From assembly GCA_964500775.1 (NCBI GenBank), contig CAZCQG010000020.1, positions 1-42,090 of the forward strand: DNA of 42,090 nt, read 5' to 3'. Shown here piece by piece: positions 33,269-40,973 of this stretch (the first letter of the stretch is position 1; each line of letters opens with the position of its first letter). The stretch is from CAZCQG01 sp964500775. Its GTDB lineage: Bacteria; Campylobacterota; Campylobacteria; Campylobacterales; CAZCQG01. The translations under genes were made by a program, and so were the position numbers. The notes beneath the pieces are model-generated. The model had not been told where the DNA came from. It ran no database searches and saw nothing but the letters and a program-made list of their open reading frames with translations.

Positions 33269-34481
33269 CCGTCTCTTTTTGCCGCTTTTAAGCGGGATAC
33301 TTTTTTTCATCCCGCTTTTATTTGAGCACTACGGAACGTACTATCCGCTACTCGGGACGCTCAATGCACTGTTTTATTTTCTCATCCTTTTTCGTCTTGA
33401 TTCCAAGCAGCTTTTTTTTAGCGGTTTTTTTACTTCGGTTTTTCTTTTTTATTGGATAGGGCTTAGCTTCCGCTATTACGATTTGGCGTATGCGATTCCG
33501 TTTGTGATTCTTTTTGTCGGAATTGTGTATGGATTTCTGTTTTGGTTTTTGCTTGGATATTTGAGTGAGCGCGCGTTTGGATACGGGAGGTGTTTTAAAG
33601 CCTTCGTGATTCTTGTTTTTAGCTACATCCATCCCTTTGGATTTGATTGGTTCAAGTTTGAGCTCATCGCGACGGAGAGCTATTTCGGCGTGGATAAAGT
33701 ATCGTTTTTACTTTTAGTATTATCGGTAGTAGCGCATTTTAAAAATATCAAACTTTTTCCGCTCTTTTTGGCTTTGGCACTCTATTTCGGCTACGTAAAC
33801 ACAAAAGAATCGATGCCGAGTACGCAAAAAATCACCTTGCATGAGAGCAGAATCCCACAGGACAAGAAATGGGATAGGGAGTATTTTGCGCAGTACGTGG
33901 ATGAAAATATACGCGTAATAAAAAACGCAATAGGCAAAAGCGACGTGATCGTACTGCCCGAGAGTGCATTTCCGATGCTTTTAAATATGGATGAGGATTT
34001 AACCGCGGTATTGAAAGAGCTAAGCAGAGAGATTACGATTATTGCGGGTTCTTTGCGCTATGATGAAAAAGGAAGCTTCAACTCTGCCTACATCTTCCAA
34101 AACGGGGAGATGCGAATCGCCGACAAAGTAGTCCTCGTCCCATTCGGGGAGCGCAATCCGTTACCTGAATTTTTGAGCGATATAGTGAATGATATATTTT
34201 TTAACGGCGCAGAGGACTATAAAGGGGCGGAACGCCCCACCGATATAACCATCGGTGGCGAGGCGTTTAGAATCGCGATATGTTATGAGGCGACTAGCGA
34301 GGAGTTCTTGCGCGCTGCTCCCAAAAACGTCATCGCTATAAGCAACAACGGTTGGTTTCACCCATCTGCTGAACCCGCCTTGCAGAAACTATTGATGCGT
34401 TACTACGCCAAGCGTGAGGGCATCACGTTTTATCATGCGGTAAATATGTCGCAAAGTGGGGTAGTGGGCTACCGGAGGTGA
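33234..34481 (+). CDS. lnt: Apolipoprotein N-acyltransferase
   Basis: 415 residues from a TTG at 33234, which overlaps yajQ by 35 bp; a later start cannot be excluded. Six or more membrane helices fill residues 12-190. A nitrilase-type periplasmic domain follows, with the catalytic triad E243 (VLPESAF), K298 (DKVVLVPFGE) and C350 (AICYEAT) in TTG-start numbering. It N-acylates the terminal cysteine of lipoproteins, such as the thioredoxin-like lipoprotein at 36812. It is shorter than the E. coli enzyme (512 residues), as usual in Campylobacterota. Confidence 0.9.
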   Translation: MIYRSLSATSVNRLFLPLLSGILFFIPLLFEHYGTYYPLLGTLNALFYFLILFRLDSKQLFFSGFFTSVFLFYWIGLSFRYYDLAYAIPFVILFVGIVYGFLFWFLLGYLSERAFGYGRCFKAFVILVFSYIHPFGFDWFKFELIATESYFGVDKVSFLLLVLSVVAHFKNIKLFPLFLALALYFGYVNTKESMPSTQKITLHESRIPQDKKWDREYFAQYVDENIRVIKNAIGKSDVIVLPESAFPMLLNMDEDLTAVLKELSREITIIAGSLRYDEKGSFNSAYIFQNGEMRIADKVVLVPFGERNPLPEFLSDIVNDIFFNGAEDYKGAERPTDITIGGEAFRIAICYEATSEEFLRAAPKNVIAISNNGWFHPSAEPALQKLLMRYYAKREGITFYHAVNMSQSGVVGYRR

Positions 34482-34580
34482 AGAGGCTAAGTTGCACGAT
34501 ACGCTTTGTCCCGATGGGTCGAAATCTCTGATTTCGGGGACCTGTCGTGCGGCAACTGGGTTGAGTGCAACTTAGCCTCT
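34482..34580. repeat. 99-bp palindromic element between lnt and radA
   Basis: The ends are a perfect 16-bp inverted repeat, AGAGGCTAAGTTGCAC (34482-34497) and GTGCAACTTAGCCTCT (34565-34580). Inside lie CGAAATC-TCT-GATTTCG (34520-34536), flanked by GTCCC (34508-34512) and GGGAC (34537-34541). A second possible pairing joins GTTGCACGA (34491-34499) with TCGTGCGGCAAC (34545-34556). No T run follows on either strand, so it is not a standard intrinsic terminator. It may be a repetitive extragenic palindrome or a small structured RNA. Confidence 0.6.
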
Positions 34581-34587
34581 CAAATCG

Positions 34588-35937
34588 TTACATCCACTCA
34601 ATGATCTTCGTGACGTCGTCTGCCTCGAAGCATTTGATTCCATAAGTTTGTTTGGGCTTTTTGGGGATGATGGCGCGCTCAAAACCTAACGTGCTCGCTT
34701 CTTTTAAGCGGATGTCGATGGAGTTTACCTCGCGGACATCCCCGATAAGCGAAACCTCGCCTAGAAATATGCTGTCCTGCGACAATGCCCTTTTGCGGAA
34801 ACTCGAAAGTATCGCGGCGATGACTGCGAGGTCGGCACTCGTATCGCTGATTTTTACCCCACCGCTGATGTTGACGAAGACGTCGTAACGGTTCAACGGA
34901 ATCTCGATCTTTTTTTCTAGTAGGGCGATGAGCATATTGAGCCTATTTGTGTCAAAGCCCGTTGCGGAGCGTTTTGGCGAGGCGAAACTCGCTTCGCTCA
35001 CTAGTGCTTGTACCTCCAATGCTAATGCGCGGCTCCCCTCCATGATCACCGTCGCAGCCGAGCCTTCGCTCGCTTTTCTACGGCTGAAAAAGAGCTTGCC
35101 GATAGACTTCGCCGATTCGAGACCGTTGTTGTCCATTTTAAAGATTCCTATCTCGCTCGTCGTGCCGAATCTATTTTTAAAGCTCCGCAACAAGCGAATC
35201 TCATTGCTATTCTCGCCTTCAAAATAGAGTACCGTATCAACCATATGTTCTAGGATTCTCGGTCCCGCGATAGAGCCGTCTTTGGTGATGTGTCCGATGA
35301 TAAAGATAGCGATCCTATCCTCTTTTGCGAGACGCAAAAGCTCAAACGTGATCTCCCGCACCTGCGACACGCTCCCCGGGCTAGAGCCGACCTCTTCGGA
35401 GTAGATCGTCTGGATAGAATCGATAATGACCGCTTCGTAACCGTCGCTTTTGATTCCGCTAAGAATCTCACCGAGTTTTATCTCATTGAGTAAATGGAGA
35501 TTGGGCGAGAGGGCATTGAGTCTATTGGCGCGTAGCTTGATTTGTCCGCCGCTCTCTTCGCCCGAGACGTAGAGCACTTTTTTGCCGCTATTTGCGAGCG
35601 CACCGCCTACTTTGAGCAGCAGTGTGGATTTCCCTACTCCCGGGCTGCCGCCGATAAGCACCAAGCTGCCCGGTACTATACCCCCGCCTAAAATCGTATC
35701 AAACTCCCCCTCTCCCGAGCTAAAGCGTACGATAGAATCCTCTTCCACTTCGGTTATCGGGGTGGGTTTTGATTTTTGTGCGAGTGGGGATTCTAAAGAT
35801 TGCAAGACTTTGAGGTCTTTTTGATTTACCTCGCTAAAACTATCCCACGCCCCGCAGTTCGGGCATTTTCCGCTCCAACGCGACACTTGGAATCCACACG
35901 CTTGACACTCAAAAATAGTGTTTTTACTTTTCGCCAA
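34588..35937 (-). CDS. radA: DNA repair protein RadA
   Basis: 449 residues, complete. An N-terminal zinc finger (CQACGFQVSRWSGKCPNCGAW, C11/C14/C25/C28), a RecA-like ATPase with Walker A GGSPGVGKST, the RadA signature KNRFGTTSEIGIF, and a C-terminal Lon-like domain (ISGGVKISDTSADLAVIAAI). It promotes branch migration during recombination. It overlaps ftsY by 14 bp and forms a leftward run with ftsY and the thioredoxin lipoprotein. Confidence 0.96.
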   Translation of the reverse strand: MAKSKNTIFECQACGFQVSRWSGKCPNCGAWDSFSEVNQKDLKVLQSLESPLAQKSKPTPITEVEEDSIVRFSSGEGEFDTILGGGIVPGSLVLIGGSPGVGKSTLLLKVGGALANSGKKVLYVSGEESGGQIKLRANRLNALSPNLHLLNEIKLGEILSGIKSDGYEAVIIDSIQTIYSEEVGSSPGSVSQVREITFELLRLAKEDRIAIFIIGHITKDGSIAGPRILEHMVDTVLYFEGENSNEIRLLRSFKNRFGTTSEIGIFKMDNNGLESAKSIGKLFFSRRKASEGSAATVIMEGSRALALEVQALVSEASFASPKRSATGFDTNRLNMLIALLEKKIEIPLNRYDVFVNISGGVKISDTSADLAVIAAILSSFRKRALSQDSIFLGEVSLIGDVREVNSIDIRLKEASTLGFERAIIPKKPKQTYGIKCFEADDVTKIIEWM

Positions 35938-36811
35938 ATATCCCGTCCAAGAGTGTCTCTATAAATTCATTCTCGTCAAAAGGGATCAGGTCCTCGGCTT
36001 TTTCACCCGTCCCGATGTAGGCTACGGGGATGCGCAGTTCATCGACGATACTAAAGAGAGACCCCCCTTTTGAAGTACCGTCTAGCTTGGTGATGATGAG
36101 GGCATCGATCTTGAGCACTTCGTTAAAAACCTTTGCCTGTTCGATACCCGAACTCCCCTGTGTGCCGTCCAAGACGAGGATTTTCCTATGGGGTGCACCT
36201 TCCATTGCTTTGCCGCAGACGGCGTTAATTTTTTGGAGTTCGTTTTGGAGATTGGTTTTATTGTGGAGTCTTCCTGCCGTATCGATAATGACGTTGTCAT
36301 ATCCTTTGGATTTTCCGGAAAATACCGTGTCGTATGCCACGGCAGCAGGGTCGTGCCCGTGTTGTGAGGAGACGATAGAGACATCTAGCCGTTCGCTCCA
36401 GAGTTTGAGCTGCTCTATTGCCGCGGCTCTAAAGGTATCCCCCGCGCCTAGCAACACTTTTTTCCCCGCACTCTTGTACATCCGTGCGAGTTTGGCGATA
36501 GTAGTAGTTTTGCCTGCGCCGTTGACACCTACTATGAGCTCAACTAACGGTCTAGTTTCGACCTCCGCGACCTTTATCCTGTCATAATGGGTCTCTCCGC
36601 GGAAGATGTTGCTTAGCGCATTAAACACCCTCCCTCTAGTGACCGTATCGGGCATATCCTCTAGCATCTTTTCTACGAGGTCATAATTGATGTCGCAACC
36701 CACAAGAAGCTCTTCAAGAAGTTCCTTGTCGATTTTTTCGCTTTTTTTCGGCGCTATGACACCGAAAGCATCCACGGTTTTTTGGAGTGTTTTTTTAAAG
36801 ATTCCAAACAT
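35924..36811 (-). CDS. ftsY: Signal recognition particle receptor FtsY
   Basis: 295 residues. A short N domain lacks the long acidic A domain of E. coli, as usual in this phylum. The GTPase NG core shows G1 VGVNGAGKTTTIAKLA, DTFRAAAIEQL, G3 IIDTAGRLHNK, G4 TKLDGTSKGG and GTGEKAEDLIPF. It docks ribosome-nascent chain-SRP complexes to the membrane. The ATG is 1 bp from the stop of the upstream thioredoxin-like gene; radA follows with overlap. Confidence 0.96.
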   Translation of the reverse strand: MFGIFKKTLQKTVDAFGVIAPKKSEKIDKELLEELLVGCDINYDLVEKMLEDMPDTVTRGRVFNALSNIFRGETHYDRIKVAEVETRPLVELIVGVNGAGKTTTIAKLARMYKSAGKKVLLGAGDTFRAAAIEQLKLWSERLDVSIVSSQHGHDPAAVAYDTVFSGKSKGYDNVIIDTAGRLHNKTNLQNELQKINAVCGKAMEGAPHRKILVLDGTQGSSGIEQAKVFNEVLKIDALIITKLDGTSKGGSLFSIVDELRIPVAYIGTGEKAEDLIPFDENEFIETLLDGIFGEK

Positions 36812-37378
36812 CTATTTTGCCTCTACTAAAGCACGGCTTAGTAAGTCTTGCTCTATCATTTCGATAGGAGTGGCACCGATGTAATGGGTGATGTAATCAC
36901 CGTTGGTTGAATAAAGAATCATAAACGGGATGCTCTTAATCCCCCCGAGTGCTTTTCCGAGCTCAAGATTGCTTTTGCCTACGGTTATATCGTAGTTAAT
37001 TCCGTACTCTTGGACGAATTCTTGTATCTCATTGAGTGTTTTGTCCTCTTCGGTACAGACGCTAAGTACTTCAAATCGTTCCCCGTATTTATCTTGAAGT
37101 GTTATTAGATGCGGGATTTCGGCTTTGCAAGGAGGACACCAAGTGGCGAAGAAATTGAGCAGAACCGCTTTTCCTTTGAGACTCTCCCCAAAATCAAGCC
37201 CTGTGGCAGTTTTTTTGACGGTATAGGTTTTTCCCGAATATCCGGTAAGTCGAAATACCTCTTCTTGTTTCTCGACCCCGCTAGATATAGCCGAAGAATC
37301 GAGTGATCCTTTCTCCTCACATCCGAGGACAAAAAAGGCGGCAATGAATAGTGTGGCATATAATAGTTTTTTTGACAT
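36812..37378 (-). CDS. TlpA/ResA-like thioredoxin lipoprotein
   Basis: 188 residues. A lipoprotein signal with a lipobox ending in the acylated cysteine (FVLGC, C20) is followed by a linker and a thioredoxin fold with the active site WCPPC (FFATWCPPCKAEIP) and a cis-proline segment (IKSIPFMIL). This places it on the outer face of the inner membrane, where TlpA/ResA proteins reduce cysteines of apocytochromes c or of copper chaperones. The window codes for several c-type cytochromes, but no direct link is visible. It is first in a run with ftsY and radA. Confidence 0.88.
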   Translation of the reverse strand: MSKKLLYATLFIAAFFVLGCEEKGSLDSSAISSGVEKQEEVFRLTGYSGKTYTVKKTATGLDFGESLKGKAVLLNFFATWCPPCKAEIPHLITLQDKYGERFEVLSVCTEEDKTLNEIQEFVQEYGINYDITVGKSNLELGKALGGIKSIPFMILYSTNGDYITHYIGATPIEMIEQDLLSRALVEAK

Positions 37379-37440
37379 AATTTCCCTTCATTGTGTATAT
37401 GGATTGGATTATATTTTAATATCACTAAATCGGAAATAGT
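37379..37440. promoter_or_regulatory. Divergent promoter region, thioredoxin lipoprotein / cyclo-ligase
   Basis: A 62-bp gap. ATTATATTTTAATATC at about 37406-37421 could supply -10 elements for both directions. No regulatory motif is recognised. Confidence 0.3.
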
Positions 37441-38082
37441 ATGCAAGAGGGAAAAACGGCATTTAGACAAGAATCGCTGAAAAAACTGAAAACGGTGCAA
37501 AAAAAAGGGTATAAAAGCGACTTTTATATTAGAAGTTCGATATTATCGATTATACAAAGATACAAACCGAAATCAATACTATTATTTTCTCCGCTTCCTA
37601 TCGAGCCCGATATTCATAAGATAATCAAATATTTGCGAAGAGGTAAAATATTGCTATACCTCCCATTTATGGAAGGCGTTAGCTTTAAAATGGTAGAATA
37701 TCGTCCTCCTTTAAAAGAGGGAAGATTCGGTATTTTAGAGCCTACAAACTCTCGAAAAAAAATTACAAAAGTGGAGATGGCGATTGTTCCTATAGTAGGG
37801 ATCGATGTCAGATTCGCAAGGATAGGTTTCGGAAAAGGGATGTTTGATAGGTTTTTCGAAAAACTCCGTGTGCGACCAATAGTGCTTTTTACCCAAAGGT
37901 CACTATGTTATAGCAGTCAAATTATTTCGGACGCGCACGATGTATGCGGCGATTATTGTATTACCGCGGAGGGTATATTTAAACGCAGGGGCTTAATAGA
38001 TGGTAGAATTTATCGCGATAGGGGCGGCCTCGGGAGTAGTCGGGGCGGCAGGCGCGTACTTGGTATCCAAAAAGTTAAATGA
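37441..38082 (+). CDS. 5-formyltetrahydrofolate cyclo-ligase
   Basis: 213 residues. The family pattern is present: an N-terminal basic helix, SILLFSPLPIEPDI, LYLPFMEGVSFKMVEY, the segment GRFGILEP, and the hallmark GFGKGMFDRFF (from G in RIGFGKGMFDRF). It converts 5-formyl-THF to 5,10-methenyl-THF using ATP. Oddly the frame runs 83 bp into rny: the last ~27 residues (DGRIYRDRGGLGSSRGG...) look like out-of-frame translation of rny. A TAATAG in the next frame (37994-37999) directly precedes the rny ATG, so a 1-base difference near the end would restore the expected stop. Confidence 0.85.
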   Translation: MQEGKTAFRQESLKKLKTVQKKGYKSDFYIRSSILSIIQRYKPKSILLFSPLPIEPDIHKIIKYLRRGKILLYLPFMEGVSFKMVEYRPPLKEGRFGILEPTNSRKKITKVEMAIVPIVGIDVRFARIGFGKGMFDRFFEKLRVRPIVLFTQRSLCYSSQIISDAHDVCGDYCITAEGIFKRRGLIDGRIYRDRGGLGSSRGGRRVLGIQKVK

Positions 38083-39568
38083 TGCCAAATACGAAATCCA
38101 CATAGAACAAGCCAAGGCGAAAGCCAAGGCGATAGAGCACGAGGCGGAGCTGAAGCTCCACGACATAAAGATTAAGGCCAAAGAATCTGAACTTGAAGCC
38201 AAAAAAAGGTTTGAGGACGAATACAAGAGGCTCAAAAGCGATTACGAAAACAGACTCAACCAACTCGACAAAAAAGAGGAAAACATCGTAAAAAGGCTCG
38301 AAAAAGAGCTCAACGAAGTGACCGAAGAGAAAAACGAACTTAAGTCGAAAAAACAAAAACTCATTGAAAACTCCGAATACATCGAGAATCTCAAAGCCGA
38401 ATACAAAGAGAAGCTAGGTGCGGTCATCAAAGAGGTGAGCCATGCCGCAGGGATGACAAAAGACGAGGCAAAAGAGCTACTTTTTAAACGGATAGAAGAG
38501 GAATCAAGAGACGAATTGGCACATATCATAAGAAAATACGAAGCGAATGCAAAAGAAGAAGCAAAACGAAAAGCCAATTACGTCATCGCCCAAGCCACGA
38601 CACGCTTTGCCGGAGAGTTTGCGGCTGAGCGACTTATCAACGTCGTAAATCTCCCCGACGATGACCTCAAAGGGAGAATCATCGGCAAAGAGGGGCGCAA
38701 TATCAAAACATTAGAGATGCTCTCGGGTGTGGACATCATCATCGATGATACCCCGGGTGCCATCATTTTGAGCAGCTTCAACCTCTATCGTAGAGCTATA
38801 GCGACACGCACAATCGAATCGCTCGTGAGTGACGGCAGAATCCAACCGGCTAGAATCGAGGAAGTGTACAAAAAAGTAACCGAGGAATTTGAGGAAAAAA
38901 TCAAAGAAGAGGGTGAAAATATCATCGTTGACCTCGGACTAAAAGGGATACACCCCGAGCTAGTTAAACATATCGGACGATTACGCTATCGGGCGAGTTA
39001 TGGGCAAAACGCTCTCGGACACTCGCTTGAAGTCGCCCATCTAGCGGGTATTATCGCTTCAGAACTCGGCGGAGACGAACAACTTGCGCGTCGTGCAGGT
39101 TTATTGCATGACATCGGCAAGGCATTGACGCAAGAGTATAGCGGTAGTCACGTAGATCTAGGCGGTGAACTCTGTAAGCGGTATAAAGAAGACCCCGTAG
39201 TGATAAATGCCATCTATGCGCATCATGGACACGAAGAGGCAAAACATATCGAAAGTGCCGCAGTATGTGCAGCAGATACACTCTCCGCCGCACGTCCGGG
39301 CGCGAGACGTGAAGTACTAGAGAGTTTCCTCAAAAGAGTCCAAGAGATAGAAGACATTGCTATGCGAAAAAGCGGCGTGCGACAAGCATACGCGATCAAT
39401 GCGGGTAGGGAAATACGGGTCATCGTAAATGCCGAAACGGTCAATGATGACGAAACGGTTCTCATCGCTAAAGAGATAGCAAAAGAGATTGAAGGGGGAG
39501 TGCAATATCCCGGCGAGATTAAAGTTTCGGTCATTAGGGAGCATAGAGCGATAGATTTCGCTAAATAA
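38000..39568 (+). CDS. rny: Ribonuclease Y
   Basis: 522 residues. N-terminal membrane anchor (FIAIGAASGVVGAAGAYLVS), long charged coiled coil (25-190), a KH RNA-binding domain with GRIIGKEGRNIKTLE, and an HD metal-dependent hydrolase domain with GHSLEVAHLAGIIA and AGLLHDIGKAL. It is the membrane-bound endoribonuclease that starts mRNA decay. The start follows TAATAG directly; the preceding cyclo-ligase frame overlaps it by 83 bp. Confidence 0.96.
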   Translation: MVEFIAIGAASGVVGAAGAYLVSKKLNDAKYEIHIEQAKAKAKAIEHEAELKLHDIKIKAKESELEAKKRFEDEYKRLKSDYENRLNQLDKKEENIVKRLEKELNEVTEEKNELKSKKQKLIENSEYIENLKAEYKEKLGAVIKEVSHAAGMTKDEAKELLFKRIEEESRDELAHIIRKYEANAKEEAKRKANYVIAQATTRFAGEFAAERLINVVNLPDDDLKGRIIGKEGRNIKTLEMLSGVDIIIDDTPGAIILSSFNLYRRAIATRTIESLVSDGRIQPARIEEVYKKVTEEFEEKIKEEGENIIVDLGLKGIHPELVKHIGRLRYRASYGQNALGHSLEVAHLAGIIASELGGDEQLARRAGLLHDIGKALTQEYSGSHVDLGGELCKRYKEDPVVINAIYAHHGHEEAKHIESAAVCAADTLSAARPGARREVLESFLKRVQEIEDIAMRKSGVRQAYAINAGREIRVIVNAETVNDDETVLIAKEIAKEIEGGVQYPGEIKVSVIREHRAIDFAK

Positions 39569-39571
39569 TTT

Positions 39572-39597
39572 TCTTAAACTTCATTAAGTTTTTTTTC
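39572..39597 (+). terminator. Intrinsic terminator after rny
   Basis: AAACTT-CATT-AAGTTT (39576-39591) forms a short AT-rich stem followed by a run of T residues to 39596, 8 bp after the rny stop. AT-rich stems are common in terminators of this phylum. Confidence 0.5.
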
Positions 39598-39675
39598 GCT
39601 CCTTTATAAGTAAATGTAATCTAAATACCCTAGCGGTTAGAATGGCGTAGTTATGTTTTTTCCAAAGGAGCCGAA
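39598..39675 (+). promoter_or_regulatory. Leader and promoter region of gltA
   Basis: Contains TTTATAAGTAAATGTAAT (about 39603-39620) as a possible -10 region, and AAAGGAG 6 nt before the gltA ATG. No operator is recognised. Confidence 0.3.
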
Positions 39676-40959
39676 ATGGATACGGTCACACTTATCGACA
39701 ATAGAACCGGCAAGAGGTTTGATGCCGAGATAAAGATGCCCACCAAAGGGATGGGGGCGCTAGATATATCGGCACTTCCCAAGGAGTTTGGGCTCTACTC
39801 TTACGATCCGAGTCTTGCCGTGACGGTCAATTGCGAATCGAAAGTAACGTTTCTTGACGGTGAAAAAGGGGAGCTGTACCATCGCGGGTACGCTATCGAA
39901 GATATAGCTCACTCAAAAAATTACCTTGAAGTGTGCTACCTGCTTCTTAGCGGCAAATTTCCAAATCCTCGCGAATACGCCGAATTTGATGCGCTTATTC
40001 GAAAAAGATCGTTCCTGCACGAAAAGTTAAATCGCCTTTTTCAGGCGTTTCCCGATGATTCTCACCCTATGGCGACGCTCTCTTCGGCAGTTGCCGCTCT
40101 CTCTTCGTTTTATCATAACTTTATGGAATGTCACGGCTCGACGATATGCGATACCAACGGCTATTATACGATGGCGCAACGAATCATCGCTAAGATTCCC
40201 ACGATTGCGGCGATGGCGTATAGACACAGCGTAGGTTTGCCCCTCATCTACCCCGACACCAATAGGTACTTCACCGAGAATTTTCTCTATATGTTGCGTG
40301 CGTTTCCCAACGGTGATGCCGAGATAAAAGAGATAGAAGTCAAAGCGCTCGATACGATTTTCACCCTCCATGCCGACCACGGACAAAACGCTTCAACTAC
40401 GGCAGTTCGCGTCGTTTGCTCCACCGGAGCGCACCCGTATGCTTCGATTTCAGCGGGAATATCTGCTTTGTGGGGACCGTTGCACGGCGGTGCCAATGAA
40501 GCGGTTATTAATCAACTCAAACTCATAGACAATATAAGTAATGTCGATAAATATATACAAAAAGCCAAAGATAAAAATGATCCGTTTCGTCTGATGGGAT
40601 TTGGACACAGAATCTACAAAAACTACGATCCGCGAGCAAGAATCCTCAAAGGAATCTTAGAGGGCATAAAAGGGGATATAAACGTCGATAATAGACTGCT
40701 AGAGGTGGCATACAAAATAGAAGAGATAGCCTTAAACGATAGTTACTTTATCGAGCGCAAATTGTATCCAAATGTTGACTTTTACTCGGGTATCATACTC
40801 ACGGCATTAAAAATCCCCATCAATATGTTTACGCCTATCTTTGTAATCGGAAGGTCGGTGGGCTGGGTAGCGCAATGGTTTGAACTTCGTTCTGATCCCG
40901 CTATGAAAATCACGAGACCGAGACAGTTGTATATGGGTGATATTGACAAAAAAATCTAA
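39676..40959 (+). CDS. gltA: Citrate synthase (type II)
   Basis: 427 residues, the hexameric type II length. An N-terminal segment with LTVN-like FLDGEKGELYHRGYAIEDIA is followed by the catalytic motifs LHADHGQNAST, GPLHGGANEAV, MGFGHRIYKNYDPRA and YPNVDFYSGIIL. It condenses acetyl-CoA and oxaloacetate. In chemolithotrophic Campylobacterota with a reductive TCA cycle this enzyme may work for biosynthesis or run beside ATP-citrate lyase; no lyase gene is in the window. It stands alone between the rny terminator and a chemoreceptor gene. Confidence 0.96.
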   Translation: MDTVTLIDNRTGKRFDAEIKMPTKGMGALDISALPKEFGLYSYDPSLAVTVNCESKVTFLDGEKGELYHRGYAIEDIAHSKNYLEVCYLLLSGKFPNPREYAEFDALIRKRSFLHEKLNRLFQAFPDDSHPMATLSSAVAALSSFYHNFMECHGSTICDTNGYYTMAQRIIAKIPTIAAMAYRHSVGLPLIYPDTNRYFTENFLYMLRAFPNGDAEIKEIEVKALDTIFTLHADHGQNASTTAVRVVCSTGAHPYASISAGISALWGPLHGGANEAVINQLKLIDNISNVDKYIQKAKDKNDPFRLMGFGHRIYKNYDPRARILKGILEGIKGDINVDNRLLEVAYKIEEIALNDSYFIERKLYPNVDFYSGIILTALKIPINMFTPIFVIGRSVGWVAQWFELRSDPAMKITRPRQLYMGDIDKKI

Positions 40960-40973
40960 AAGAGGAGCCACGT

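Noticed and set aside
34482..34580. Integron attC site
   Set aside because: The end repeats place GTT and AAC in the wrong order for R' and R'' sites, and no integrase or cassette is near.
36030..36587. Plus-strand frame of 185 codons rich in serine
   Set aside because: Antisense to ftsY, whose GTPase motifs are intact; composition is typical of reverse-strand reading.
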